Source: Limisphaerales bacterium (GTDB taxonomy: Bacteria; Verrucomicrobiota; Verrucomicrobiia; Limisphaerales; BOG-1460). From it: DNA of 34,551 bases. The first letter of the stretch is position 1, and each line of letters begins with the position of its first letter. Of the stretch, positions 16,636 to 23,960 are shown piece after piece. The stretch spans positions 1 through 34,551 of the forward strand of contig PLQC01000129.1 of assembly GCA_003159675.1 (NCBI GenBank). Reading direction: 5' to 3'. The notes beneath the pieces are model-generated. The model was given only the letters and a program-made list of their open reading frames with translations. It was not told the origin of the DNA and did no database searches. The position numbers and the translations under genes were made by a program.

Positions 16636-18375
16636 ATGCCTCCTGTCAAATCATTCGGTGAACGCATTGCGGACGTTCTGGTGGAAGACGGTCTGTTGAC
16701 GCCAAATCAGGTGGCAGAACTGCTCGAGCAGCAGAAAAAGGGCGGCATGCGCCTGTTGAAGCTCATTCTCGAGAAGGCCTATGTGAGCGATCAGGACATG
16801 GCGGTTTGCATGGGCCGTGTGCTGAACACGCCGCCCATCAATCTCTCCCGCATCACGATTCCCGCCGAACTGGCCGAACTGCTGCCCAGCGAGGTCTGCC
16901 ACAACCACAAGATCGTCCCCGTCTCGCGCCTGGAGAACAAATTGTTCATCGCCATGGCCGATCCACTCAACGTGCTGGCCATCGATGATGTCCGGCGCAT
17001 CACGCGGCTGGAAGTGGCCCCTCTGATCGCATCCGAAAAAGCCATCATCGACAAGCTGAACCACCTCGATGCGGCCAAAGGTGGCAGCATGGAGGACATC
17101 ATCGAGGATGCGAAAAAGAAGGCGGATGGCGAGGCGGATGATGGCAATGTCGAACTGGCCCGGGAATCCTTTGAAGAAGTCAACCTGGATCAACTCGCCG
17201 CCTCGAGCGAAGAGGCGCCCGTCATCAAGCTGGCGAATCTGATTCTGGTGCAGGCGATCAAGGACCGTGCCAGCGACATTCATCTGGAGCCTTTCGAGAA
17301 GAACGTGCGATTGCGCTACCGTATTGACGGAGTGCTTGTGGACGCGACCCCACCGCCCAAGCAACTGCAACTGGCGCTGGCGTCGCGATTCAAGATCATG
17401 AGCAGCCTGGATATCGCCGAGCGGCGGCTTCCCCAGGACGGGCGCATGCGGGTCAGAGTGAGCGGCAAGGATTACGATCTTCGCGTGTCGATCATGCCCA
17501 CCGTTCATGGCGAGAAAATCGTGTTACGCGTGCTCGACAAGTCGAATCTTTCCGCGAGCCTGGACAAGCTCGGGCTGGACGCTGATACGTACCAGCAGGT
17601 CAAAGCCGCCGTGGACGCTCCGCATGGTTTGATCCTGGTGACCGGGCCGACCGGTTCCGGCAAGACGACCACTCTCTATTCCATTCTCAACGAATTGAAC
17701 AATCCGATTTACAACATCATCACCGTCGAAGATCCGGTCGAGTTTCAAATCCCCGGCATCAACCAGGTGCCTGTCAGAAAGGAAATCGGGCTCACCTTCG
17801 CCAACGCCCTCCGGTCGATCCTGCGCCAGGACCCCGACATCATCATGATCGGCGAAATCCGCGATACCGAGACTGCGGAAATTGCCATTGAAGCCGCTCT
17901 GACCGGCCACCAGGTGCTGAGCACCATGCATTGCAACGACGCGCCGGGTGCCATCGCCCGCCTGGACGACATGGGCGTGGCGCCGTTTCTGATCTCCTCG
18001 TCGGTGATTCTGACGTGCGCGCAACGGCTCATGCGCCGCATCTGCTCGCATTGCAAGGAACCGGTGACCTATCTGGAAAAGGTGTACCAGGATTTGAACA
18101 TCGACCCGAGCATGTTCGAAGGCGTGACGCTGTATCGCGGACGCGGTTGCGACCGCTGCAAGAATTCAGGCTACTCGGGCCGCATGGCGATCATCGAAGC
18201 AATGACCGTCACGGACGAAATCCGCAAGCTGGTCATTTCGCGCGCCAATTCGCGGGAATTGGGAAAAATCGCCATCGGTCAGGGCATGAGAACGTTGCGT
18301 ATGGTCGCTCTAGATCGCGTGCGTGAGGGCACGTCCACCCTCGAACAGGTGCTCCTGCTGACGGCCGCGCACTGA
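16636..18375 (+). CDS. pilB: PilB/GspE-type assembly ATPase
   Basis: A 579-residue hexameric ATPase of the type IV pilus/type II secretion family, near the usual length. The MshEN N-terminal domain (about 1-150) contains ALEQQKKGG-like and LFIAMADPLNVLAIDDVRR segments. The ATPase core has Walker A GPTGSGKTTT at 337-346 with Lys343, the Asp box and Walker B ILRQDPDIIMIGEIRD ending near 409, and the His box TGHQVLSTMHCNDA. A zinc tetracysteine is formed by Cys470, Cys473, Cys505 and Cys508 (CSHC...CDRC). The expected role is powering pilin or pseudopilin assembly at the inner membrane. It follows the TPR/MshEN gene by 4 bases. PilT, PilC and pilin genes are not in the window, so pilus versus type II secretion cannot be separated; the symbol follows the closer-looking PilB pattern. 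Confidence 0.9.
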   Translation: MPPVKSFGERIADVLVEDGLLTPNQVAELLEQQKKGGMRLLKLILEKAYVSDQDMAVCMGRVLNTPPINLSRITIPAELAELLPSEVCHNHKIVPVSRLENKLFIAMADPLNVLAIDDVRRITRLEVAPLIASEKAIIDKLNHLDAAKGGSMEDIIEDAKKKADGEADDGNVELARESFEEVNLDQLAASSEEAPVIKLANLILVQAIKDRASDIHLEPFEKNVRLRYRIDGVLVDATPPPKQLQLALASRFKIMSSLDIAERRLPQDGRMRVRVSGKDYDLRVSIMPTVHGEKIVLRVLDKSNLSASLDKLGLDADTYQQVKAAVDAPHGLILVTGPTGSGKTTTLYSILNELNNPIYNIITVEDPVEFQIPGINQVPVRKEIGLTFANALRSILRQDPDIIMIGEIRDTETAEIAIEAALTGHQVLSTMHCNDAPGAIARLDDMGVAPFLISSSVILTCAQRLMRRICSHCKEPVTYLEKVYQDLNIDPSMFEGVTLYRGRGCDRCKNSGYSGRMAIIEAMTVTDEIRKLVISRANSRELGKIAIGQGMRTLRMVALDRVREGTSTLEQVLLLTAAH

Positions 18376-18698
18376 ACACCGGCAGGCCCGACCCTCGCCC
18401 TGGAGGCTGCGGACCGAATCCAGATGCACGGCAACTTCACCCGCCCCCTTCATGGATGGGGTGCCCGCGCCGGCTCTTCAGGCTTTTTCCGGGTCTGGCA
18501 GCCCGTTGAAAGAGTAGGAGCCGACGTGAGGAGGCTCTGAATTCGTCCTCGGGTCCGAAGAGATCTGAGCCTCCTTACGTCGGCTCCTGCAAAGGAAAGA
18601 GTCTTTAAACGGGCCTATGCCTCGAGGCCCGTGGCCGGCGCTTTCGGGGGTGTCTTTCGGGGGTTCCCAATCCCGGGCGGTCTTCGTAACCTTCCGCC
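18376..18698. other. Intergenic stretch holding a nested inverted-repeat element
   Basis: About 320 bases between pilB and moeA without a credible gene. The main content is the inverted-repeat element at 18500-18615. The 80 bases just before moeA should hold its promoter, but I see no clear -35/-10 pair. Confidence 0.5.
18500..18615. repeat. Nested inverted-repeat element (REP/MITE-like)
   Basis: The inner arms are 22 bases each, 18516-18537 and 18567-18588, and match as inverted repeats at 21 of 22 positions (left arm begins AGGAGCCGACG; right arm ends CGTCGGCTCCT), with a 29-base loop. Outer arms AGCCCGTTGAAAGA (18500-18513) and TCTTTAAACGGGCC (18602-18615) are also nearly inverted. The whole unit can fold into one long interrupted hairpin of about 116 bases. 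It looks like a dispersed palindromic element rather than a terminator, as no T-run follows. Confidence 0.65.
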
Positions 18699-19904
18699 AT
18701 GTTCGAACTCGAAGAAGCCCTGGCGCGAATCCTCGCCGTTCTTCCAAAGCCTGGAAGCGAGACCCTTTCGCTCCGGGAGGCGCACGGGCGCGTTCTTCTG
18801 GACCGGGTGGCGGCCGCGGTGGATCTGCCGCCCTTCGACAATTCCCCGGTGGATGGTTACGCGGTGCGCGCAGCGGATGTCGCCGGGGTCAACCCGGGAG
18901 CGCCCGCGCGTCTCCGTCTTGTCGGAAGGGTTCCGGCGGGTGAAACTTTTTCGGGCGAACTGACCACAGGCACGTGCGTGCGGCTGTTCACCGGGTCGCC
19001 CCTGCCGCGCGGAGCGGACGCCGTCGTCATGCAGGAGGAAACGCTCATCCCAGCGGATCGGCCGGGCGAAGTGCTGGCGCTGGAACCGGTCCGGCCGTGG
19101 GAAAACGTGCGATTCCGGGGAGAGGACGTGAAACGCGGCGCGACGCTCATCGAAGCGGGCGAGGTGCTGAGCGTTGGCCGGATGGCGCTGCTCGCGGCGG
19201 CGGGCGTAAACCAGGTGAACGTCGGCCGCCGGCCGGTGGCGGCTTTGCTGGCCGCCGGTTCCGAATTGAAGGAGCCTGGTGAAACGCTCGCGGCGGGGCA
19301 AATCTACGAGAGCAACCGGACCGGTTTGGCTTCCCTCATCGAAGGCGCCGGCGCGATCGTGAAGGTGTTCCCGATCGTTCCGGATGACCTCGATGCCACC
19401 CGCGAGGCATTGGCGCGCGCGCTCGGCGAGTGCGACCTTGTCATCACGTGCGGCGGCGTTTCGGTGGGCGAGATGGATTTCATCAGAAGCGCATTCGAGC
19501 AGCTCGGGGGGGAGCTGCAATTCTGGAAAGTGGCGATGAAGCCCGGGAGGCCGTTCACATTCGGCCGCTGCGGAAGCAAATGGCTGTTCGGTTTGCCGGG
19601 GAATCCTGTTTCCGCCCTGGTCACTTTTCTGCTCCTGGCCCGGCCGGCGTTGCGGCGCTGGCAAGGGGCCGGAGTCGTCGGGTTGCCGGCGTCCCCGGGC
19701 GTGCTGGTTGAACCGCTGGCAAACGCCGGATCGCGCCGGCATTTCATGCGGGTGACAATGGACGCCGCGGGCAAGATCCGCTCCGCCGGATTTCAAGCGT
19801 CGCACATTCTAAGTTCGTTCGCCTCGGCGAACGGCCTGGTGGATGTCGCGCCACAAACGGATCTCCCGGCCGGGACGATCGTTCAGGTGCTGCGCTGGGA
19901 ATAG
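18699..19904 (+). CDS. moeA: Molybdopterin molybdenumtransferase MoeA
   Basis: A 401-residue MoeA, the normal length, which inserts molybdate into adenylylated molybdopterin in the last step of molybdenum cofactor synthesis. Signatures are the N-terminal DLPPFDNSPVDGYAVRAADV, the beta domain GTCVRLFTGSPLPRGADAVV and VMQEET, the MoCF domain segments LVITCGGVSVGEMDFIR and FGLPGNPVSALVTFLLL, and a C-terminal domain ending VDVAPQTDLPAGTIVQVLRW. All expected acidic and glycine motifs appear intact. It is the only molybdenum cofactor gene in the window, converging on the hypothetical gene that ends 7 bases away. Confidence 0.95.
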   Translation: MFELEEALARILAVLPKPGSETLSLREAHGRVLLDRVAAAVDLPPFDNSPVDGYAVRAADVAGVNPGAPARLRLVGRVPAGETFSGELTTGTCVRLFTGSPLPRGADAVVMQEETLIPADRPGEVLALEPVRPWENVRFRGEDVKRGATLIEAGEVLSVGRMALLAAAGVNQVNVGRRPVAALLAAGSELKEPGETLAAGQIYESNRTGLASLIEGAGAIVKVFPIVPDDLDATREALARALGECDLVITCGGVSVGEMDFIRSAFEQLGGELQFWKVAMKPGRPFTFGRCGSKWLFGLPGNPVSALVTFLLLARPALRRWQGAGVVGLPASPGVLVEPLANAGSRRHFMRVTMDAAGKIRSAGFQASHILSSFASANGLVDVAPQTDLPAGTIVQVLRWE

Positions 19905-19911
19905 GCGGGGC

Positions 19912-20991
19912 TCAAAACGCCCGCTTGGGAACGGAGAAAATCGGTTTCGGAGCCGTGGTTCGGTCCAGTGGCGGAGCGAAGGGAACGGGCGCAAGGCTCG
20001 AAGGCACCGGCGCCTGGGGAGCGGTGGGTGCGAGAAGACCCGGATCGAGCGTCGGGTTCACGGTTGACGGCGCCATGGCGAAGGGGTTGTACGGGTCCGG
20101 CGCGAGAGGCGTCGCCAGACTGCCGGTTGACAACGGATTCTGGCCTGCAGAAGGCGTGAGCTGGCCGGCATCATATAGGGGCGTCCGCGAATAACCCAGA
20201 AGCGCCTTATAGTCATCGATCTGTCTTTTCTGGAGCTCTTCCGCACGCTTGCTCTCCAGCAACAGTTCCGCGTCCTCGCCGCGATTGTCGCGAGGCCCGA
20301 ACAGATCCATAAGACTGCCCGGCCTGTCGGCGGGGGAGGAAGAGCGTGAATTGGGATCGAACCGCGGAAGCCTGTTCGGGGACAAGTTCGCGGAATCGTC
20401 CCAGCGCGATCCCGAATTTTCGGAGTCCGAAGAATCTCTCTGATTGCCCATCTGGGTCCGTGACCAGAACGAACCCGCGGGATTCGACCGGTTTGACGCC
20501 TGAGGTCGCGCGGTCAGGAACTGGTCATAAAAGCGCGTCATGGAAGATCCCGGCTGTTCGGTCAAAGCGCTGTTCGCGTCATCCGGTTCGTCGTACGGCG
20601 ATTTCAGGAGATCCCGGATCAACATCTGCCGCAGCGTTTCCTCCGGCGCGAGCGACTGCGAATTGTCGCCCAGTCCAAACGGGTTTTTCGTCCGCCGGTT
20701 GACGACCACTCCCGCCGAAGGCGCCGGCCAGGGGAACTCGCCGGTGAGGGAGGTTTCGGGGGCGCCGACGGTCTGGGAATTGGGGAAGCCGGCTTCGAAA
20801 TCACGGGCGTCGCGGGTTTCCTGGTCCAACCGGTTGACATTGGTCACCTGCGTATCGTTCCGGGGGGTGGAAAATTCGATCGAGCGAGCGGGGGGTGCGC
20901 CATCCGCCGCCCGGACAGTCCATGCTCCCACAGAAGCGGCAAGGGCAACTCCGCCACAGAGGCATCGGAAACTGGAGGGCACGAAACACAT
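19912..20991 (-). CDS. Hypothetical secreted, largely disordered protein
   Basis: A 359-residue protein I do not recognise. It starts with a likely signal peptide (VALAASVGAWTVRAADG; cleavage near residue 30). The rest is rich in Ser, Asn, Asp, Pro and Arg with few hydrophobic runs, suggesting a disordered periplasmic or envelope protein. One helical piece (AELLLESKRAEELQKRQIDD, about 243-262) could be a short coiled coil. The C-terminal about 90 residues are Pro/Ala/Leu-rich (PFAMAPSTVNPTLDPG) and end in IFSVPKRAF. It lies on the same strand as, and downstream of, lpxA by about 40 bases, so the two may be co-transcribed and an envelope role is possible. No function is assigned. Confidence 0.7.
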   Translation of the reverse strand: MCFVPSSFRCLCGGVALAASVGAWTVRAADGAPPARSIEFSTPRNDTQVTNVNRLDQETRDARDFEAGFPNSQTVGAPETSLTGEFPWPAPSAGVVVNRRTKNPFGLGDNSQSLAPEETLRQMLIRDLLKSPYDEPDDANSALTEQPGSSMTRFYDQFLTARPQASNRSNPAGSFWSRTQMGNQRDSSDSENSGSRWDDSANLSPNRLPRFDPNSRSSSPADRPGSLMDLFGPRDNRGEDAELLLESKRAEELQKRQIDDYKALLGYSRTPLYDAGQLTPSAGQNPLSTGSLATPLAPDPYNPFAMAPSTVNPTLDPGLLAPTAPQAPVPSSLAPVPFAPPLDRTTAPKPIFSVPKRAF

Positions 20992-21033
20992 TGTCAGCCT
21001 GTAGTGTTAGTGTACCTCAAAACGGCCGCCCAG

Positions 21034-21822
21034 TCAAAGCTCATCGCTTGATGCGCCGGCATCGGCGCAAACGCCGCGAATCGAGGAATCCAGGAAATCC
21101 AGAAGCGTACACGCGGCGGGACTCGAGAACTTCAACCGGGCGCCGGCGATCGCCGCTTTGAGAGATTGTCTGTTGCGGAAGAGGGCGCGATAGAGCTGTT
21201 TCAATTCCAGTCGTTGCTCGGCGCTGAAGCCGGCGCGGCGCAGGCCCACGATGTTCAGGCCGCAGATGCCGTTGTATTCGCGCGCCAAGGTGAACGGCGG
21301 CAGGTCTTTGCTGATCGCCGCGCCGCCCTGCATCATGGCCAGCGTGCCGACGCGCGCGAACTGGTGCACCAGGCAATTGCCCGAGATGAAGGCCAGGTCC
21401 TGCACAACGGCGTATCCTCCCAGGAGCGCGCCGCTGGCCAGGATCACGTGGTTCCCGACGACGCAGTTGTGCGCCACATGGGCGTGCTGCATGAGGAAAT
21501 TGTGCGAACCGATGATTGTTTCCTCCCCGGTCGTGGTGGAGCGGTTCGCGGTGACGTGTTCCCGGAACACGTTGTGGTCGCCGATGCGCAGCCGCGTCGG
21601 TTCGCCGTCGTACTTCAGGTCCTGCGGGGCGTCGCCGATCACGCATCCCGCGTGAAACTCGTTATGCGCGCCGATGGTCGTCATCCCCGTGATATGGACG
21701 TGCGGCCCCACGGTGCAACCGGGTCCCATCTCCACGCCTTCATCGATCACGGCGTAGGGCCCGATCCGGACCGTCGAATCCAGCTTTGCCTTCGGGTGAA
21801 TGACGGCGGTTGAATGAATCAT
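21034..21822 (-). CDS. lpxA: UDP-N-acetylglucosamine O-acyltransferase LpxA
   Basis: A 262-residue cytoplasmic enzyme matching E. coli LpxA in length. It transfers a 3-hydroxyacyl chain from acyl-ACP to UDP-GlcNAc, the first step of lipid A synthesis. Imperfect hexapeptide repeats fill residues 3-190 (STAVIHPKAKLDSTVRIGPY and so on). The catalytic base corresponds to His118 in the motif HAHVAHNC, aligned with E. coli His125, and the HQFARVG and SKDLPPFTLA segments are typical. A helical C-terminal domain follows (GFSAEQRLELKQLYRALF). It is a lone lpx gene here, divergent from the Lrp-family gene with about 165 bases between. Presence of lpxA supports a lipid A-containing outer membrane. Confidence 0.95.
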   Translation of the reverse strand: MIHSTAVIHPKAKLDSTVRIGPYAVIDEGVEMGPGCTVGPHVHITGMTTIGAHNEFHAGCVIGDAPQDLKYDGEPTRLRIGDHNVFREHVTANRSTTTGEETIIGSHNFLMQHAHVAHNCVVGNHVILASGALLGGYAVVQDLAFISGNCLVHQFARVGTLAMMQGGAAISKDLPPFTLAREYNGICGLNIVGLRRAGFSAEQRLELKQLYRALFRNRQSLKAAIAGARLKFSSPAACTLLDFLDSSIRGVCADAGASSDEL

Positions 21823-21987
21823 TTCTCGTTGCAGGATCGCAGAGTGACCGCGTCAAATCGAGTCTTTGTTCGCAGCGTGCCGGACCAAGGCACGGAGCGC
21901 GCACCGCCGGGTCCGCGCCGGGCTTTTGGCATGGGAATCAAGAATAAGTATGGATTTATGGCCGGCTTTCGAGAAAACTCCGGTCTG

Positions 21988-22470
21988 ATGAATCCGGTAA
22001 TCAAACTTTTGCTCGAAGGCGGCGGTTTAAGCACGGCGCAGATGGCGCAGGTGTTGAATCTGTCGGAGGCCGAAGTCAACCGACAACTGGAGCAGCTCAA
22101 GAAGGAGCGCATCCTGCTGGGGTGGCGACCGGTGTTGAATCTTTCCGAGGAAGACACGGGAGTCGTGCGCGCGGTCATCGAGGTGCGCATTACCCCGGAG
22201 CGCGGCGGCGGGTTCAATCGATTGGCCGAGCGCATCAGCCGGTTTGACGAGGTCGAGTCGTGTTACCTGATGTCCGGAGGCTATGATCTGCTCGTCTTCG
22301 TCAGCGGTTCCAGCCTGCAAAAGGTTGCCGCGTTCGTGTCGGAGAAGCTGTCCACTGTCGATGGCGTGTTGTCCACGGCGACGCATTTCATGCTCCGCTC
22401 CTACAAGGAACACGGCTTTCTCCTGGACGTGAAATCCGAAGAAAACAGCCGGCTGAAAGTCACGCCCTGA
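21988..22470 (+). CDS. Lrp/AsnC-family transcriptional regulator
   Basis: A 160-residue regulator. The N-terminal winged helix-turn-helix covers about residues 10-60 (LSTAQMAQVLNLSEAEVNRQ, then LEQLKKERILLGWRPVLN). The C-terminal RAM domain (about 68-150) is beta-alpha-beta and carries the effector-binding GGYDLLVFVSG and FMLRSYKEHG. The start at 21988 (MNPVIKLLLEGGGL) was chosen because it opens directly into the first helix; earlier ATGs at 21931 and 21958 add unconvincing residues. The next gene, an aminotransferase, begins 41 bases downstream, so this regulator probably senses an amino acid and controls it, as in the Bacillus alaR-alaT pair that I recall as the closest analogue. Confidence 0.85.
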   Translation: MNPVIKLLLEGGGLSTAQMAQVLNLSEAEVNRQLEQLKKERILLGWRPVLNLSEEDTGVVRAVIEVRITPERGGGFNRLAERISRFDEVESCYLMSGGYDLLVFVSGSSLQKVAAFVSEKLSTVDGVLSTATHFMLRSYKEHGFLLDVKSEENSRLKVTP

Positions 22471-22474
22471 TCCG

Positions 22475-22508
22475 ATTTCAAATTTGAAATCTCAAATTTG
22501 AAATTCAT
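22475..22508. repeat. AT-rich palindromic micro-repeat between regulator and aminotransferase
   Basis: ATTTCAAATTTGAAAT at 22475-22490 is a perfect 16-base palindrome, followed by a second near copy (TCAAATTTGAAAT) at 22492-22504. It fills most of the 41 bases between the two genes. It could be an operator for the Lrp-type protein or simply a member of the micro-repeat family also seen at 12434-12447. Confidence 0.5.
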
Positions 22509-22511
22509 TCC

Positions 22512-23723
22512 ATGGACACCACCCGATTCATCGCCCGGCACGTTGTCAACCTGCCCCGGTCCGGCATTCGCGACTTTTTTGAAATTGTGGCGAAGATGGA
22601 CGACGTGATTTCGCTGGGGATCGGCGAGCCGGATTTCGACACGCCCTGGCACATCCGCGAAGCCGCCATTTACGCGCTGGAGAAAGGCAAGACGCATTAC
22701 ACCTCCAATCTGGGCCTGATCGAACTGCGCCGGGCCATCAATCGTTACCTCGAAAAAAACTTCAACCTGAGCTACCGGCCCGAGGACGAGATCCTCGTCA
22801 CTGTCGGGGTTTCCGAGGCGCTCGACATCGCGTTTCGCGCGCTGGTGAATCCGGGAGACGCGGTGATGTTCCACCAGCCGTGCTATGTGAGCTATCATCC
22901 GAGCATCACGCTGACCCATGGCGTTGCCGTGCCGGTGCCAACCTATGCGAAGGACAACTTTGCCTTGACGGCCGAGGCCCTGGCGTCGGCGTGGCAGCCG
23001 GGTTGCAAGCTGCTCGTGTTGAATCTGCCATGCAACCCGACCGGCGGCACGTGCAGCCGCGCCCAGCTTGAGGCCATCGCCCGGTTCTGCGTCGAAAAGG
23101 ATCTGCTGGTGTTGAGCGACGAGATTTATTCCGAGCTGACCTTCGAGGGCGGGCACGTCAGCATCGCCTGCCTGCCAGGGATGCAGGAGCGCACAGTTTT
23201 TCTGCATGGGTTTTCGAAGGCGTTCGCGATGACCGGCTGGCGCATCGGCTATGCCTGCGGCCCGGCGGTCTTGATTGAGGCGATGATGAAGGTGCACCAG
23301 TATTCGATGATGTGCGCATCGATCATCAGCCAGGAAGGGGCGATCGAGGCGTTGCAGCGCGGTGCGGATGCGATGAATGCGATGCGCGAGCAGTATCAGC
23401 GCCGGCGCGATTTCATCGTCCGGCGCTTCAATGAAATCGGGCTGAAATGCCATCTGCCACGCGGTTCGTTTTACGCGTTTCCGGACGTGTCGGTGACCGG
23501 CATGAGTGAAAAGGATTTCGCGGTCGGTTTGCTGCAGGCGGAGCGGGTGGCGATGGTGCCCGGGACGGCGTTCGGCGGGAACGGCGCGGGCTTTTGCCGC
23601 GCGTGCTTTGCGACGGGCTACGATCAGCTCATCGAGGCAGGCACCCGGATCGAGCGGTATGTCCAGAAGCTGGCCGCGCAATCCGCCAGGGCCGAAGGCC
23701 CGCAAGGCGATAGCCCGGGCTGA
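22512..23723 (+). CDS. Class I/II PLP aminotransferase (AlaT/PatA-like)
   Basis: A 403-residue fold-type I aminotransferase. Family marks are SLGIGEPDFDTPWHIREAA, the cofactor-binding GVSEALDIAFRALV, NLPCNPTGGT, LVLSDEIYSELTF and the PLP lysine Lys236 in HGFSKAFAMTGWRIGY. The C-terminal arginine region is present (FCRACFATGYDQL). Substrate is not certain; aspartate, alanine and aromatic amino acids are all possible, but the pairing with an Lrp/AsnC regulator 41 bases upstream favours alanine or a related substrate. The last about 15 residues (QSARAEGPQGDSPG) look like read-through into a repeat element that continues downstream. Confidence 0.9.
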   Translation: MDTTRFIARHVVNLPRSGIRDFFEIVAKMDDVISLGIGEPDFDTPWHIREAAIYALEKGKTHYTSNLGLIELRRAINRYLEKNFNLSYRPEDEILVTVGVSEALDIAFRALVNPGDAVMFHQPCYVSYHPSITLTHGVAVPVPTYAKDNFALTAEALASAWQPGCKLLVLNLPCNPTGGTCSRAQLEAIARFCVEKDLLVLSDEIYSELTFEGGHVSIACLPGMQERTVFLHGFSKAFAMTGWRIGYACGPAVLIEAMMKVHQYSMMCASIISQEGAIEALQRGADAMNAMREQYQRRRDFIVRRFNEIGLKCHLPRGSFYAFPDVSVTGMSEKDFAVGLLQAERVAMVPGTAFGGNGAGFCRACFATGYDQLIEAGTRIERYVQKLAAQSARAEGPQGDSPG

Positions 23724-23945
23724 AGCGAGGACCGCGAGCGGAGGCCCGGGTCAACCGTCCCATAAAACACCAAGCCCTGCAGGGGCATCACAGCAATGCC
23801 GTCATTTTGCGTCACACCCAATGTCCCGCCCTGTCAGGGCGGTGACGGTCTTGTGCCTGTTCACCTGGGGCTCCGCGACGCGCGCTCCACCCCAGGCTGT
23901 CACAGGCCGGGCCTTCAGCCCTGCGATCAGATTTGCAGATTGGCT
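23690..23945. repeat. Decayed interspersed repeat downstream of the aminotransferase
   Basis: The gene-free tail contains phrases such as AGCCCGGGCTGAAGCG, CCCTGCAGGGGCATCA, CGCCCTGTCAGGGCGG and GGGCCTTCAGCCCTG. These resemble a GC-rich interspersed element common in planctomycete and verrucomicrobial genomes. The strongest local structure is an 8-bp hairpin with a one-base loop at 23826-23842. The repeat seems to begin inside the 3' end of the aminotransferase gene. No gene was found between 23724 and 23960. Confidence 0.5.
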
Positions 23946-23960
23946 CGATGCGTTCTCAAT

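Noticed and set aside
22401-23705. Minus-strand frame of 434 codons opposite the aminotransferase
   Set aside because: Antisense shadow of a clear PLP enzyme.
23826-23842. Terminator for the aminotransferase gene
   Set aside because: The stem is strong but the loop is a single base, there is no T-run, and it belongs to a repeat-like stretch.
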